The notes beneath the pieces were generated by a model. The model was not told the origin of the DNA. It was given only the letters and a program-made list of their open reading frames with translations, and did no database searches. The position numbers and the translations under genes were made by a program. From Cognatiluteimonas weifangensis (lineage in GTDB: Bacteria > Pseudomonadota > Gammaproteobacteria > Xanthomonadales > Xanthomonadaceae): 64,000 nucleotides of DNA. This document shows, piece by piece, positions 17,385 through 26,524 of this stretch. The DNA lies in NCBI RefSeq assembly GCF_003416885.1, contig NZ_QVPD01000005.1, positions 62,001 through 126,000 of the forward strand, written 5' to 3'. How positions within the stretch are numbered: position 1 is the stretch's first letter; every line of letters starts with the position of its first letter.

Positions 17385-18672
17385 TCTCCGGCAGGTCGGT
17401 CTCGCGGCCGAGTTGCGGGAAATGGCTGCGTTCCATGCGTCGGATCGCGAAGTGCATCCACGCCAGCGCCGCGGCCACCACCGCGAACAGCAGCATGAAA
17501 CAGCTGGTCCAGATCCCGGTCAGGTCGTTCATGGCGCCGAACGCGATCGGCAGCACGAAGCCGCCGAGGCCGCCGATCATGCCCACCACGCCGCCGACCG
17601 CGCCGACGTGTTGCGGGTAGTAGACCGGGATGTGCTTGTACACGGCGGCCTTGCCCAGCGACATGAAAAAACCCAGCACGAACACCAGCACGGTGAACGG
17701 CACCAGCCCGATCGCCAGGTGGAAGGCGATGTCGCCTTCGATTCCCTTGACCACGTAGCGGGTGTCCGGATACGCGAGCAGGAACGTCACCAGGGTGGAG
17801 ACACCGAAGGTCCAGTACATCACCACCCGCGCGCCGAGCTTGTCGGAGAGCCAGCCGCCGACGATGCGGAACAGGCTGGCCGGGATCGAGTAGGCCGCCG
17901 CGATCATGCCGGCGGTGGCCACGTCCAGCCCGTAGGCGCCGATCAGGTAGCGCGGCAGCCACAGCGACAGCGCCACGAAGCCGCCGAACACGAAGAAGTA
18001 GTACAGCGAGAAACGCCACACCTGCAGGTTGCGCAGCGGCGCCATCTGCTCGGAGAACGGCATCGGCCGCGCCCCGGAGCGGCGGCGCCCGGCCAGCGCC
18101 GGATCCTCCTGGGAGAACAGGTAGAAAATCGCCGCCGCCACCGCCAGGCCCACCGCCCAGACCCGGGCCACCATGATCCAGCCGGCGGCGACCATCAGCA
18201 GCGGCGCCAGCAGCTTGGTCACCGCCGCGCCGACGTTGCCGGCGCCGAAGATGCCCAGCGCGGTGCCCTGGCGCTCGGCCGGAAACCAGCTGGAGACGTA
18301 GGTCACGCCGACCGAGAACGAGCCGCCGGCGATGCCCACGAACAGCGCCGCGAGCAGGAACTGCGGATAGGTCGTGGCATAGGTCAGCAGCCAGGTCGCT
18401 GCCGCGCCGCACAGCATCACCAGGGTCAGCACCCGGCGGCCGCCGAACTGGTCGGCCCAGATCCCCAGGAACACCCGGATCAGCGAGCCGGTCAGGACCG
18501 GAGTGGCGATCAGCAGGCCGAAGCGGGTGTCGTTGAGCCCCAGTTGCGCCTTGATCTGGATGCCGATGATCGAAAAGATCATCCACACCGCGAAGCACGC
18601 GGTGAAGGCGAACGTGCTGAGCCACAAGGCCCGTTGCTGCTGGGCGCCGCTGACGTGCGAGAGGTCGTGCAT
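17350..18672 (-). CDS. narK: NarK1-type nitrate/nitrite MFS transporter
   Basis: 440 aa, 12 predicted membrane segments, nitrate/nitrite porter family. The signature GxFSVGVTYVSSWFP and a second G-rich motif GAVGGVVGMIGGLGGFVLP (the NarK nitrate signature) are present. The N-terminus ALWLSTFAFTACFAVWMIFS is typical of NarK1, thought to be a nitrate/proton symporter, in contrast to the antiporter-like NarK2 at the other end of the cluster. It is last in the nar unit, 215 bp after ppiC. Start ATG 18672. Confidence 0.92.
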   Translation of the reverse strand: MHDLSHVSGAQQQRALWLSTFAFTACFAVWMIFSIIGIQIKAQLGLNDTRFGLLIATPVLTGSLIRVFLGIWADQFGGRRVLTLVMLCGAAATWLLTYATTYPQFLLAALFVGIAGGSFSVGVTYVSSWFPAERQGTALGIFGAGNVGAAVTKLLAPLLMVAAGWIMVARVWAVGLAVAAAIFYLFSQEDPALAGRRRSGARPMPFSEQMAPLRNLQVWRFSLYYFFVFGGFVALSLWLPRYLIGAYGLDVATAGMIAAAYSIPASLFRIVGGWLSDKLGARVVMYWTFGVSTLVTFLLAYPDTRYVVKGIEGDIAFHLAIGLVPFTVLVFVLGFFMSLGKAAVYKHIPVYYPQHVGAVGGVVGMIGGLGGFVLPIAFGAMNDLTGIWTSCFMLLFAVVAAALAWMHFAIRRMERSHFPQLGRETDLPEIMAAAATRPRR

Positions 18673-18784
18673 GGGCGTGTTTCCGGGAGGCGGAGAGGAA
18701 GGCGTTGCGGGGCCGCTGCCGGCGGGCGCGCGCCCGCCGCCGCGGACGGCGCCGAGCGCGGCACCGGCGTGGTCGGGCCGCTGC

Positions 18785-18893
18785 GCTCAGGTCGGGGTCG
18801 GGATCGATGCGGCTCGGATGGCGATGGCTCGGATGAAGGCCGGCGGACGGATGCGGCGCGCAGGGATGCGGTACGGATGGATCCGGATCAGGC
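18785..18893. repeat. Degenerate GGATG-rich repeats between ppiC and narK1
   Basis: The intergenic stretch contains repeated CGGATGCGG, CGGATGGCG, CGGATGAAG and CGGATGGAT words at irregular 8-20 bp spacing, plus the perfect palindrome GGCGGGCGCGCGCCCGCC at about 18720-18737. The repeats look like slipped-strand expansion; the hairpin could attenuate transcription into narK1. No gene seen. Confidence 0.45.
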
Positions 18894-19793
18894 CGCCTCG
18901 GCCTCGATGCGGTCCAGCCCGCGCACCTCGTAGCGCGCCTGCAGCGACAGCAGGTACTGCTGCAGCTCGCGCTGGCGCACCTGCAGCTCCAGGTAATCGG
19001 AGATCTGCGTGCGCACCTGCTCGAAGTCCCGCGCCGCGCCCGGTTGCAGCGCGTCCACGCACACCACGTGGTAGCCCCAGCGCGATTCCACCGGGAACGC
19101 GGCCAGGCCCTGGCGCAGGCGGAACACCTGGCGGTCGAATTCCGGCGTGGTCTGGCCGCGCTGCAGCCAGCCCAGTTCGCCGCCCTGGTCCTTGGACGGG
19201 CAGTGCGAATGGCGCAGGGCAAAATCGGCGAACAGGTGCGGCTGCGTCTTCAGTTCGGCGATGAGCGTTTCCGCCTGCGTGCGCGCGTTGCAGCGCCCGT
19301 CGACGTCGTCGGCCGCCGCCGCCAGCAGGATGTGGCGCACGCGGATGCGGTCGGGCGCGCGGAAGCGCTGCGGATTCTGCTCGTAATAGCGGCGGCAGTC
19401 GTCGTCGGACGGCACCCGGTTCTCCACCTCGCGCTCCAGCAGCGCGCGGATGCCGGCTTCCTCGGCGCTCTCGCGCCCGACCGGTTCGGCTGCGGCCGCC
19501 AGCCCCAGGCGCGCGATCTCGCGCCGCAGCAGCTCGCGCACCACCAGCGCGCGTGCTGCGTCGGCCCGCGAGCGCTCCGGTGTCGCGGCGCGGTGGTGCT
19601 GCATTTCGCGGGCGATCTCGGCCTCGCTGATCGGGGTGTCGGCGACGAACAGCAGGCACGGCGCCGGTTGCCCGAGCGTGCGCGGACCGTCGGCGGGATC
19701 GCCATGATGGACGTGCGCCTCCTGCGGCACCGGCTGCGGCGAGTCGATGACCGTGATCGGCAGGATCCGCGTGCGTGGCTTGTCCTGGGTCAT
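18888..19793 (-). CDS. Parvulin-type peptidyl-prolyl isomerase (PpiC/NifM-like) of the nar operon
   Basis: 301 aa with no signal peptide, so cytoplasmic. The parvulin domain covers about residues 150-250 (VRHILLAAAADD, FADFALRHSHCPSKDQGGELGW, WGYHVVCVD). The N-terminal half is helical with SurA-N-like character. Proteins of this type sit in nar operons of Pseudomonas and relatives and are presumed to assist NarGHI maturation, by analogy with NifM for nitrogenase. It directly follows narI with a 3-bp gap. Confidence 0.9.
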   Translation of the reverse strand: MTQDKPRTRILPITVIDSPQPVPQEAHVHHGDPADGPRTLGQPAPCLLFVADTPISEAEIAREMQHHRAATPERSRADAARALVVRELLRREIARLGLAAAAEPVGRESAEEAGIRALLEREVENRVPSDDDCRRYYEQNPQRFRAPDRIRVRHILLAAAADDVDGRCNARTQAETLIAELKTQPHLFADFALRHSHCPSKDQGGELGWLQRGQTTPEFDRQVFRLRQGLAAFPVESRWGYHVVCVDALQPGAARDFEQVRTQISDYLELQVRQRELQQYLLSLQARYEVRGLDRIEAEAA

Positions 19794-19796
19794 GGC

Positions 19797-20504
19797 TCAG
19801 GCCCTCGGACCGTAGCGCAGGGTTGCCGGGCGCTTGCGCACCACCTGGTAGGGGCGCCACAGGTAGCTGACCGGGATGCTCCAGATGTGCACCAGGCGCG
19901 TGAACGGCGCGACCAGGAACAAGGTCATGCCGAGGAACACGTGCGCCTGGTACACCCAGTGCACGCCGGTGATGAACTCGGCGGCGCCGGCGCGGAAGGT
20001 GACGATGTGCTGCGCCCATTCGCCCAGCCGGATCATCACGCTGCCGTCCATGTGCCCGGCGGAGACGGGGATGCTGACCAGCCCCAGCAGCAGCTGTGCC
20101 AGCAGCAGCAGCAGCACCAGGGTGTCGCCGAAGCTGCCGGTGGCGCGCACGCGCGGGTTGAACAATCGCCGCGCCAGCAGGATCGCCAGTCCGACCAGGC
20201 AGACGATGCCGAACACCCCGCCCACCACCATCGCCAGCAATTGCTTCTGCGGCGCAGTGATCACCAGCGTGTACACCGAGTGCGGCGTCAGCAGGCCGAC
20301 CAGGTGGCCGGCGAGGACCGCGAGCACGCCGACATGGAACAGGTTGCTGCCCCAGCGCATGCCCTTGTCCGACAGCAGCTGGCTGGAGCCGGTGCGCCAG
20401 GTGTACATCGACTTGTCGAACCGCGCCCAGCTGCCGAGGAACAGCACCGCCAGCGCGATGTACGGGTAAAACTGGAACGCGAACTGATGGAGGTAATAGT
20501 TCAT
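19797..20504 (-). CDS. narI: Respiratory nitrate reductase gamma subunit (cytochrome b) NarI
   Basis: 235 aa, five predicted membrane segments. Carries two b-type hemes and passes electrons from quinol to NarH. Family landmarks are YYLHQFAFQFYPYIAL, DKSMYTWRTGSSQLLS, SNLFHVGVLAVLAGHLVG (heme-ligand histidines), FITGVHWVYQAHVFLGM and HIWSIPVSYLWRPYQ. The start at ATG 20504 overlaps narJ by 4 bp. Confidence 0.97.
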   Translation of the reverse strand: MNYYLHQFAFQFYPYIALAVLFLGSWARFDKSMYTWRTGSSQLLSDKGMRWGSNLFHVGVLAVLAGHLVGLLTPHSVYTLVITAPQKQLLAMVVGGVFGIVCLVGLAILLARRLFNPRVRATGSFGDTLVLLLLLAQLLLGLVSIPVSAGHMDGSVMIRLGEWAQHIVTFRAGAAEFITGVHWVYQAHVFLGMTLFLVAPFTRLVHIWSIPVSYLWRPYQVVRKRPATLRYGPRA

Positions 20505-21181
20505 GGCTGCACCTGGCGGGTGGCGGAGCGGGCGGGCAGGGGGCCGGTCGGCGTGCAACTCTCGTCGGGCGCCTGGGTGTCGAAGCGCACGGCTTCCTCT
20601 TCCCACAGCCGGTCCATGGCCTCGGGGGTGTCGTCGCGCGGTTCCTCGCTGGCACGGCGGCGCAGCGCGCCTAGGTCCAGGCTGCCGGAGGCGGACTCGA
20701 CCAGGATCTCGAACAGCACCGCGTACGGGCTGTGGCGTTCGGCCGCGCGCGCGGCCAGCAGGCCGACGATGTTGGCGATGTGCTGCAGCCAGTCGCGGGC
20801 TTCCTCCGGGGGGCGCCGGTCGAGGAATTCCAGCAGCAGCGGCAGGTAGTCGGGCAGTTCCTTGGCGGCGAGCTCGAAACCATGCTTCCGGTAGGCCGCG
20901 ATCAGGTCGACCATCGCCTGGCCGCGGTCGCGCGACTCGCCGTGGATGTGCTCGAACAACAGCAGGCTCATCGCGCGGCCGCGGTCGAACAGGCCCAGCC
21001 AGGCGTCCTGCGCGAGCAGCGGGTCGGTGTCGAGCAGGCCGCGGGCGAAGGCGCCCAGGTCGGCCCGGCGCCGCGGCGACAGCGCCGGGTCGGCGGCGGC
21101 CGCCAGCAACTCCTCGCGATGCTCCCACAACTCGTCGTGCGGATAGTCCAGCAGCACGCCGATCAGCTTGAGCACGCTCAT
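20501..21181 (-). CDS. narJ: Nitrate reductase molybdenum cofactor assembly chaperone NarJ
   Basis: 226 aa. System-specific chaperone (TorD/DmsD/NarJ family) that binds the NarG N-terminus until Moco is inserted and the complex docks on NarI. Landmarks are LKLIGVLLDYPHDELW, SLLLFEHIHGESRDRGQAMVDL and ELPDYLPLLLEFL. It overlaps narH by 4 bp and narI by 4 bp. Confidence 0.97.
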   Translation of the reverse strand: MSVLKLIGVLLDYPHDELWEHREELLAAAADPALSPRRRADLGAFARGLLDTDPLLAQDAWLGLFDRGRAMSLLLFEHIHGESRDRGQAMVDLIAAYRKHGFELAAKELPDYLPLLLEFLDRRPPEEARDWLQHIANIVGLLAARAAERHSPYAVLFEILVESASGSLDLGALRRRASEEPRDDTPEAMDRLWEEEAVRFDTQAPDESCTPTGPLPARSATRQVQP

Positions 21182-22722
21182 GGGATCGCCTCTTCCTTTT
21201 CCTGCCGGTTCGGGGGCACCGCGTAGGTCGTGGTCTTGCGCCCGCCGAACAGGTCCGCCGGGCTGTCGCCGCTGCAGCCGTTGCCGAAGCTGAAGCCGCA
21301 GCCGCCGCGCTCGCCGAAGGCGTCGTTGGCGTATTCGCGGTGCGCGGTGGGGATCACGAAGCGGTCCTCGTAGTTGGCGATCGCCAGGTAGCGGTACATG
21401 TCCTGCGCCTGGGCCACGGTGAGGCCGGCCTGCTTCAGCACCGCCAGGTCCTCGACGCCGTCGACGTTCAGCGCCCGGCGCCAGGCGCGCATCGCCATCA
21501 GCCGCTCCAGCGCGCGCACCACCGGAGCCTCGTCGCCGGCGGTCAGCAGGTTGGCCAGGTAGCGCACCGGGATCCGCAGCGAGGCGATGTCGGGCAGCTC
21601 GCCGTTCATGCCGATGCGGCCGCGCTCGGCGGCGGACTGGATCGGCGACAGCGGCGGCACGTACCACACCATCGGCAGGGTGCGGTATTCCGGGTGCAGC
21701 GGCAGCGCCAGCTTCCAGTCGATCGCCAGCTTGTACACCGGCGATGCCTTGGCCCCTTCCAGCCAGCTGTCGGGGATGCCTTCGGCGCGCGCGGCGGCGA
21801 TCACCTCCGGGTCGAACGGATCCAGGAAGATGTCCAGGTGCGCCTGGTACAGGTCCTTTTCGGCCGGCACCGACGCGGCTTCCTGGATGCGGTCGGCGTC
21901 GTACAGCATCACGCCCAGGTAGCGGATGCGGCCGACGCAGGTTTCCGAGCACACCGTCGGCTCGCCCATCTCGATGCGCGGGTAGCAGAAGATGCACTTC
22001 TCGGATTTGCCCGACTTCCAGTTGTAGTAGATCTTCTTGTACGGGCAGGCCGACACGCACATGCGCCAGCCGCGGCACTTGTCCTGGTCGATCAGGACGA
22101 TGCCGTCCTCCTCGCGCTTGTAGATCGCGCCGGACGGGCACGCCGATACGCACGCCGGGTTCAGGCAGTGCTCGCACAGGCGCGGCAGGTACATCATGAA
22201 GGTCTTCTCGAAGGCGCCGTAGATCTCCTTCTGGATGCCGTCGAAATTGCGGTCCTTGGCGCGCTTGGCGAACTCGGTGCCCAGGATCTCCTCCCAGTTC
22301 GGACCCCATTCGATCTTTTCCATGCGCTGGCCGCTGATCAGCGAGCGCGGGCGCGCGGTCGGCTGGTGCTTGCTGTCCGGGGCCTCGTGCAGGTGCTGGT
22401 ACTCGAAGTCGAACGGCTCGTAGTAGTCGTCGATCTGCGGCAGGTCGGGGTTGGCGAAGATCTTGGCCAGTATCCGCCAGCGGCCGCCGGCACGCGGCAC
22501 CAGCTTGCCGGTGCGGGTGCGCACCCAGCCGCCGTTCCACTTGTCCTGGTTCTCCCATTCCTTGGGATAGCCGATCCCGGGTTTGGTCTCGACGTTGTTG
22601 AACCAGGCGTATTCCACGCCCTCGCGCGAGGTCCAGACGTTCTTGCAGGTGATCGAGCAGGTATGGCAGCCGATGCACTTGTCCAGGTTGAGCACCATCG
22701 CGATCTGCGCACGGACTTTCAT
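21178..22722 (-). CDS. narH: Respiratory nitrate reductase beta subunit NarH
   Basis: 514 aa iron-sulfur electron-transfer subunit. Four cysteine groups are visible: CIGCHTCSITCKNVW near residue 16, CEHCLNPACVSACPSGAIY, CRGWRMCVSACPYKK (Trp replaces one Cys, as expected for the [3Fe-4S] centre) and CIFCYPRIExGEPTVCSETC. Start ATG 22722 shares its first base with the narG stop (TGATG), so translation is coupled. Confidence 0.98.
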   Translation of the reverse strand: MKVRAQIAMVLNLDKCIGCHTCSITCKNVWTSREGVEYAWFNNVETKPGIGYPKEWENQDKWNGGWVRTRTGKLVPRAGGRWRILAKIFANPDLPQIDDYYEPFDFEYQHLHEAPDSKHQPTARPRSLISGQRMEKIEWGPNWEEILGTEFAKRAKDRNFDGIQKEIYGAFEKTFMMYLPRLCEHCLNPACVSACPSGAIYKREEDGIVLIDQDKCRGWRMCVSACPYKKIYYNWKSGKSEKCIFCYPRIEMGEPTVCSETCVGRIRYLGVMLYDADRIQEAASVPAEKDLYQAHLDIFLDPFDPEVIAAARAEGIPDSWLEGAKASPVYKLAIDWKLALPLHPEYRTLPMVWYVPPLSPIQSAAERGRIGMNGELPDIASLRIPVRYLANLLTAGDEAPVVRALERLMAMRAWRRALNVDGVEDLAVLKQAGLTVAQAQDMYRYLAIANYEDRFVIPTAHREYANDAFGERGGCGFSFGNGCSGDSPADLFGGRKTTTYAVPPNRQEKEEAIP

Positions 22723-25700
22723 CACGCCACCTCCCTGGCGGCGACCGTCGCCGCGTCGCCATCCAGCCAGTCGATCCGGTCCATCTTGCGCACGATCACG
22801 AACTCGTCGCGGTTGGTGCCGCAGGTACCGTAGTAGTTGAAGCCGTAGGACAGCTGCGCGTAGCCGCCGATCATGTGCGTGGGCTTGACCAGCACCCGCG
22901 TCACCGAGTTGTGGATGCCGCCGCGGGTGCCGGTGATTTCCGAGCCGGGGATGTTGATGATGCGTTCCTGGGCGTGGTACATCATCGCCATCCCGGGCAT
23001 CACCCGCTGGCTGACCACCGCGCGCGCGGTGATCGCGCCGTTGACGTTGAACAGCTCGATCCAGTCGTTGTCCTCGATCCCGGCTTCGCGCGCGTCGTCC
23101 TCGCTGAGCCACACGATCGGGCCGCCGCGCGAGAGCGTCTGCATGATCAGGTTGTCGCTGTAGGTGCTGTGGATGCCCCATTTCTGGTGCGGGGTGATCC
23201 AGTTCAGCACGATCTCCTTGTGGCCGTTGCCGCGCCGCTCCAGCAGCGGCTGTACGGTCTTGGTGTCCACCGGCGGGCGGTACTGCATGAAGCCCTCGCC
23301 GAAATCCACCATCCACTGGTGGTCCTGGTAGAACTGCTGGCGCCCGGTGAGCGTGCGCCACGGGATCAGCTCGTGGACGTTGGTGTAGCCGGCGTTGTAG
23401 CTGACATGCTCGTCCTCCAGCCCCGACCAGGTCGGCGAGGAGATGATCTTGCGCGGCTGCGCGACGATGTCGCGGAAGCGGATCGCCTCGTGCTCCTTGC
23501 CCCGGGCCAGGTGGGTGTGGTCGCGCCCGGTGAACTCGCCCAGCGCCTGCCAGGCCTTGACCGCGACGTGGCCGTTGGTTTCCGGCGCCAGCGACAGCAC
23601 CACCTCGCAGGCGTCGATCGCCGACTCGATCTGCGGCCGGCCGTGGCTGACGCCGTCCTCGCGCACGGCGTGGTTGAGCTTGCCCAGGAACTCGACCTCG
23701 TCGCGGGTATCCCAGTTGATGCCCTTGCCGCCGTTGCCGAGCTTGTCCAGCAGCGGCCCCAGCGAAGTGAACTTGCGGTACAGGTTGGGATAGTCGCGCT
23801 CGACCACCGCGATCGAGGGCATGGTGCGGCCGGGAATCGGCTCGCACTCGCCCTTCTTCCAGTCGCGCACGTCCAGCGGCATCGCCAGCTCGCCGGGGGT
23901 GTCGTGCAGGGTCGGCACCAGCACCACGTCCTGCTCCACGCCGAGCACGCCCGGAGCCAGGTCGCTGACGCTGTGCGCGATGCCCTTGAAGATGTCCCAG
24001 TCGCTGCGCGATTCCCACGCCGGATCCACCGCCTTGGTCAGCGGATGGATGAACGGGTGCATGTCGGAAGTGTTGAGGTCGTTCTTCTCGTACCAGGTCG
24101 CGGTCGGCAGCACCACGTCCGAATACAGCGCGGTGGTGCACATGCGGAAGTCGAGCGTGACCAGCAGGTCGAGCTTGCCTTCCGGCGCATGGTCGCGCCA
24201 CTTGATCTCCTCGGGCTTGAGCGCGCCCATCTCGCCCAGGTCCTTGCCCTGCAGGCCGTGGCGGGTGCCCAGCAGGTGCCGCAGCATGTACTCGTGGCCC
24301 TTGCCGGAGGAGCCGAGCAGGTTGGAGCGCCACACGAACAGCACCCGCGGGAAGTTCTGCGGCGCGTCCGGATCGGCGAAGGCGAAATCCAGCGCGCCGG
24401 ACTTGAGCTGCCCGACCACATAGTCGGCCGGCGTCTGGCCGGCCTGCGCGGCCGCGCGCGCCACCTGCAGCGGGTTGCGGTCCAGCTGCGGCGCGCACGG
24501 CAGCCAGCCCATGCGCACCGCGCGCAGGTTGAGGTCGGCCAGGCTGCCGGAGTATTTCGCCGGATCGGCCAGCGGCGACAGCAGCTCGCGCACCTGCACC
24601 TTCTCGTAGCGCCACTGGTCGGAGTTGAAGTAGTAGTACGAGGTGCCGTTCATCTGCCGCGGCGGCCGGCTCCAGTCCAGCCCGAACGCCAGCGGCAGCC
24701 AGCCGGTCTGCGGGCGCAGCTTTTCCTGGCCGACGTAGTGCGCCCAGCCGCCGCCGGTCTGGCCGACGCAACCGCACATGACCAGCATGTTGATCAGGCC
24801 GCGGTAGTTCATGTCGTTGTGGAACCAGTGGTTCATGCCGGCGCCGACGATGATCATGCTGCGGCCGCGGGTCTTGTCGGCGGTGCGCGCGAACTCGCGC
24901 GCGATCTCGATCACGTCCGCGCGCGGCACGCCGGTGATGGTCTCCTGCCACGCCGGGGTGCCGGGGACGTTGTCGTCGAAGCTGGCGGCGACGTTGCCGC
25001 CGCCGAAACCGCGATCCACGCCGTACTGCGCCAGCAGCAGGTCGTACACCGTCGCCACCGCCCATTCCTGGCCGTCGGCCAGGGTGAGCTTGCGTACCGG
25101 TAGGTGGCGCTCGAGCACGTCCTGGAACGCCGACGCGGTCCAGCGGCCGTGTTCGATGCCGCCGAAGTAGGGGAAGCTGACCGCCTCGATGCCATCAAAG
25201 CCGTCCTTGAAGGACAGCAGCAGCCGCGTCGCGCGGCCGGCGCTGTCCTTCTGCTCGATGTTCCACTTGCCTTGCTCGCCCCAGCGGAAGCCGACCGACC
25301 CGCCGGGCACCACCAGCTCGCCGCTGCCCTCGTCGTAGGCCAGGGTCTTCCATTCCGGGTTGTTGGCCTCGCCCAGCCCGCCCAGGTCGCTGGCGCGCAG
25401 GAACCGCCCCGGCACCAGGCGGCCGTCGGCGCGCCGCTCCAGCCGCACCAGCATCGGCATGTCCGAGTACTGCCGGCAGTAGTCGGTGAAGTACGGCGAC
25501 GGGTTGTCGACGTGGAATTCCTTCAGGATCACGTGGCCGAAGGCGAACGCCAGCGCCGCGTCGGTGCCCTGCTTGGGATGCAGCCAGTGGTCGGTGAGCT
25601 TGGCCAGCTCCGAGTAGTCCGGGCAGATCGACACGGTCTTGGTGCCGTTGTAGCGCGCCTCGGTGAAGAAGTGCGCGTCGGGCGTGCGCGTCTGCGGGAC

Positions 25701-26465
25701 GTTGGAGCCCCAGGCGATGATGTAGCGGCTGTTGTACCAGTCGGCCGACTCGGGCACGTCGGTCTGCTCGCCCCACACCTGCGGGCTGGAGGGCGGCAGG
25801 TCGCAGTACCAGTCGTAGAACGACAGGCAGGCGCCGCCCAGCAGCGACAGGTAGCGCGCGCCGGCGGCGTAGGAAATCATCGACATCGCCGGGATCGGCG
25901 AAAAGCCGACCACGCGGTCCGGACCGTACTGCCTGACCGTGTACAGGTTGGACGCGGCAACGATCTCGTTGGCCTCGTCCCAGCGCACGCGGGCGAAGCC
26001 GCCCATGCCGCGCCTGGATTTGTATTCCTTCGCCTTGTCCGGGTCTTCGACGATGCTGGCCCAGGCGTCCACCGGCTCCATCGTCTTGCGCGCTTCGCGC
26101 CACATCCGCAGCAGCGCGCCGCGCACCAGCGGGTACTTCAGGCGGTTGGCGCTGTACAGGTACCAGGAATAGCTGGCGCCGCGCGGGCAGCCGCGCGGCT
26201 CGTGGTTGGGCAGGTCCGGGCGCGTGCGCGGATAGTCGGTCTGCTGGGTTTCCCAGGTCACCAGGCCGTTCTTGACGTAGATCTTCCAGCTGCACGAGCC
26301 GGTGCAGTTCACGCCGTGGGTGGAGCGCACGATCTTGTCGTACTGCCAGCGCGCGCGGTAGCTGTTTTCCCAGTCGCGGTTGTCGTCCTTGGTGATGCCG
26401 TGGCCGTCGGCGAAGGGTTCCGGATGGCGCTTGAAGAACTGCAACCGGTCGAGGAAATAGCTCAT
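22722..26465 (-). CDS. narG: Respiratory nitrate reductase alpha subunit NarG
   Basis: 1247 aa catalytic subunit carrying Mo-bis-MGD and one [4Fe-4S] cluster; reduces nitrate to nitrite at the cytoplasmic face of the inner membrane. The FS0 cluster ligands are visible as His50, Cys54 and Cys58 in STHGVNCTGSCSW, with the next Cys in HEPRGCPRGAS. The NarG-type molybdenum Asp lies in YNSRYIIAWGSN...DAHF. Length matches the family. GGAGG stands eight bases before ATG 26465. Confidence 0.98.
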   Translation of the reverse strand: MSYFLDRLQFFKRHPEPFADGHGITKDDNRDWENSYRARWQYDKIVRSTHGVNCTGSCSWKIYVKNGLVTWETQQTDYPRTRPDLPNHEPRGCPRGASYSWYLYSANRLKYPLVRGALLRMWREARKTMEPVDAWASIVEDPDKAKEYKSRRGMGGFARVRWDEANEIVAASNLYTVRQYGPDRVVGFSPIPAMSMISYAAGARYLSLLGGACLSFYDWYCDLPPSSPQVWGEQTDVPESADWYNSRYIIAWGSNVPQTRTPDAHFFTEARYNGTKTVSICPDYSELAKLTDHWLHPKQGTDAALAFAFGHVILKEFHVDNPSPYFTDYCRQYSDMPMLVRLERRADGRLVPGRFLRASDLGGLGEANNPEWKTLAYDEGSGELVVPGGSVGFRWGEQGKWNIEQKDSAGRATRLLLSFKDGFDGIEAVSFPYFGGIEHGRWTASAFQDVLERHLPVRKLTLADGQEWAVATVYDLLLAQYGVDRGFGGGNVAASFDDNVPGTPAWQETITGVPRADVIEIAREFARTADKTRGRSMIIVGAGMNHWFHNDMNYRGLINMLVMCGCVGQTGGGWAHYVGQEKLRPQTGWLPLAFGLDWSRPPRQMNGTSYYYFNSDQWRYEKVQVRELLSPLADPAKYSGSLADLNLRAVRMGWLPCAPQLDRNPLQVARAAAQAGQTPADYVVGQLKSGALDFAFADPDAPQNFPRVLFVWRSNLLGSSGKGHEYMLRHLLGTRHGLQGKDLGEMGALKPEEIKWRDHAPEGKLDLLVTLDFRMCTTALYSDVVLPTATWYEKNDLNTSDMHPFIHPLTKAVDPAWESRSDWDIFKGIAHSVSDLAPGVLGVEQDVVLVPTLHDTPGELAMPLDVRDWKKGECEPIPGRTMPSIAVVERDYPNLYRKFTSLGPLLDKLGNGGKGINWDTRDEVEFLGKLNHAVREDGVSHGRPQIESAIDACEVVLSLAPETNGHVAVKAWQALGEFTGRDHTHLARGKEHEAIRFRDIVAQPRKIISSPTWSGLEDEHVSYNAGYTNVHELIPWRTLTGRQQFYQDHQWMVDFGEGFMQYRPPVDTKTVQPLLERRGNGHKEIVLNWITPHQKWGIHSTYSDNLIMQTLSRGGPIVWLSEDDAREAGIEDNDWIELFNVNGAITARAVVSQRVMPGMAMMYHAQERIINIPGSEITGTRGGIHNSVTRVLVKPTHMIGGYAQLSYGFNYYGTCGTNRDEFVIVRKMDRIDWLDGDAATVAAREVA

Positions 26466-26524
26466 GGATCAACCCTCCTGGAAGACGTATGCGGCGTTCG
26501 TGTCGCGGGCGATCTGCAGCGGCA

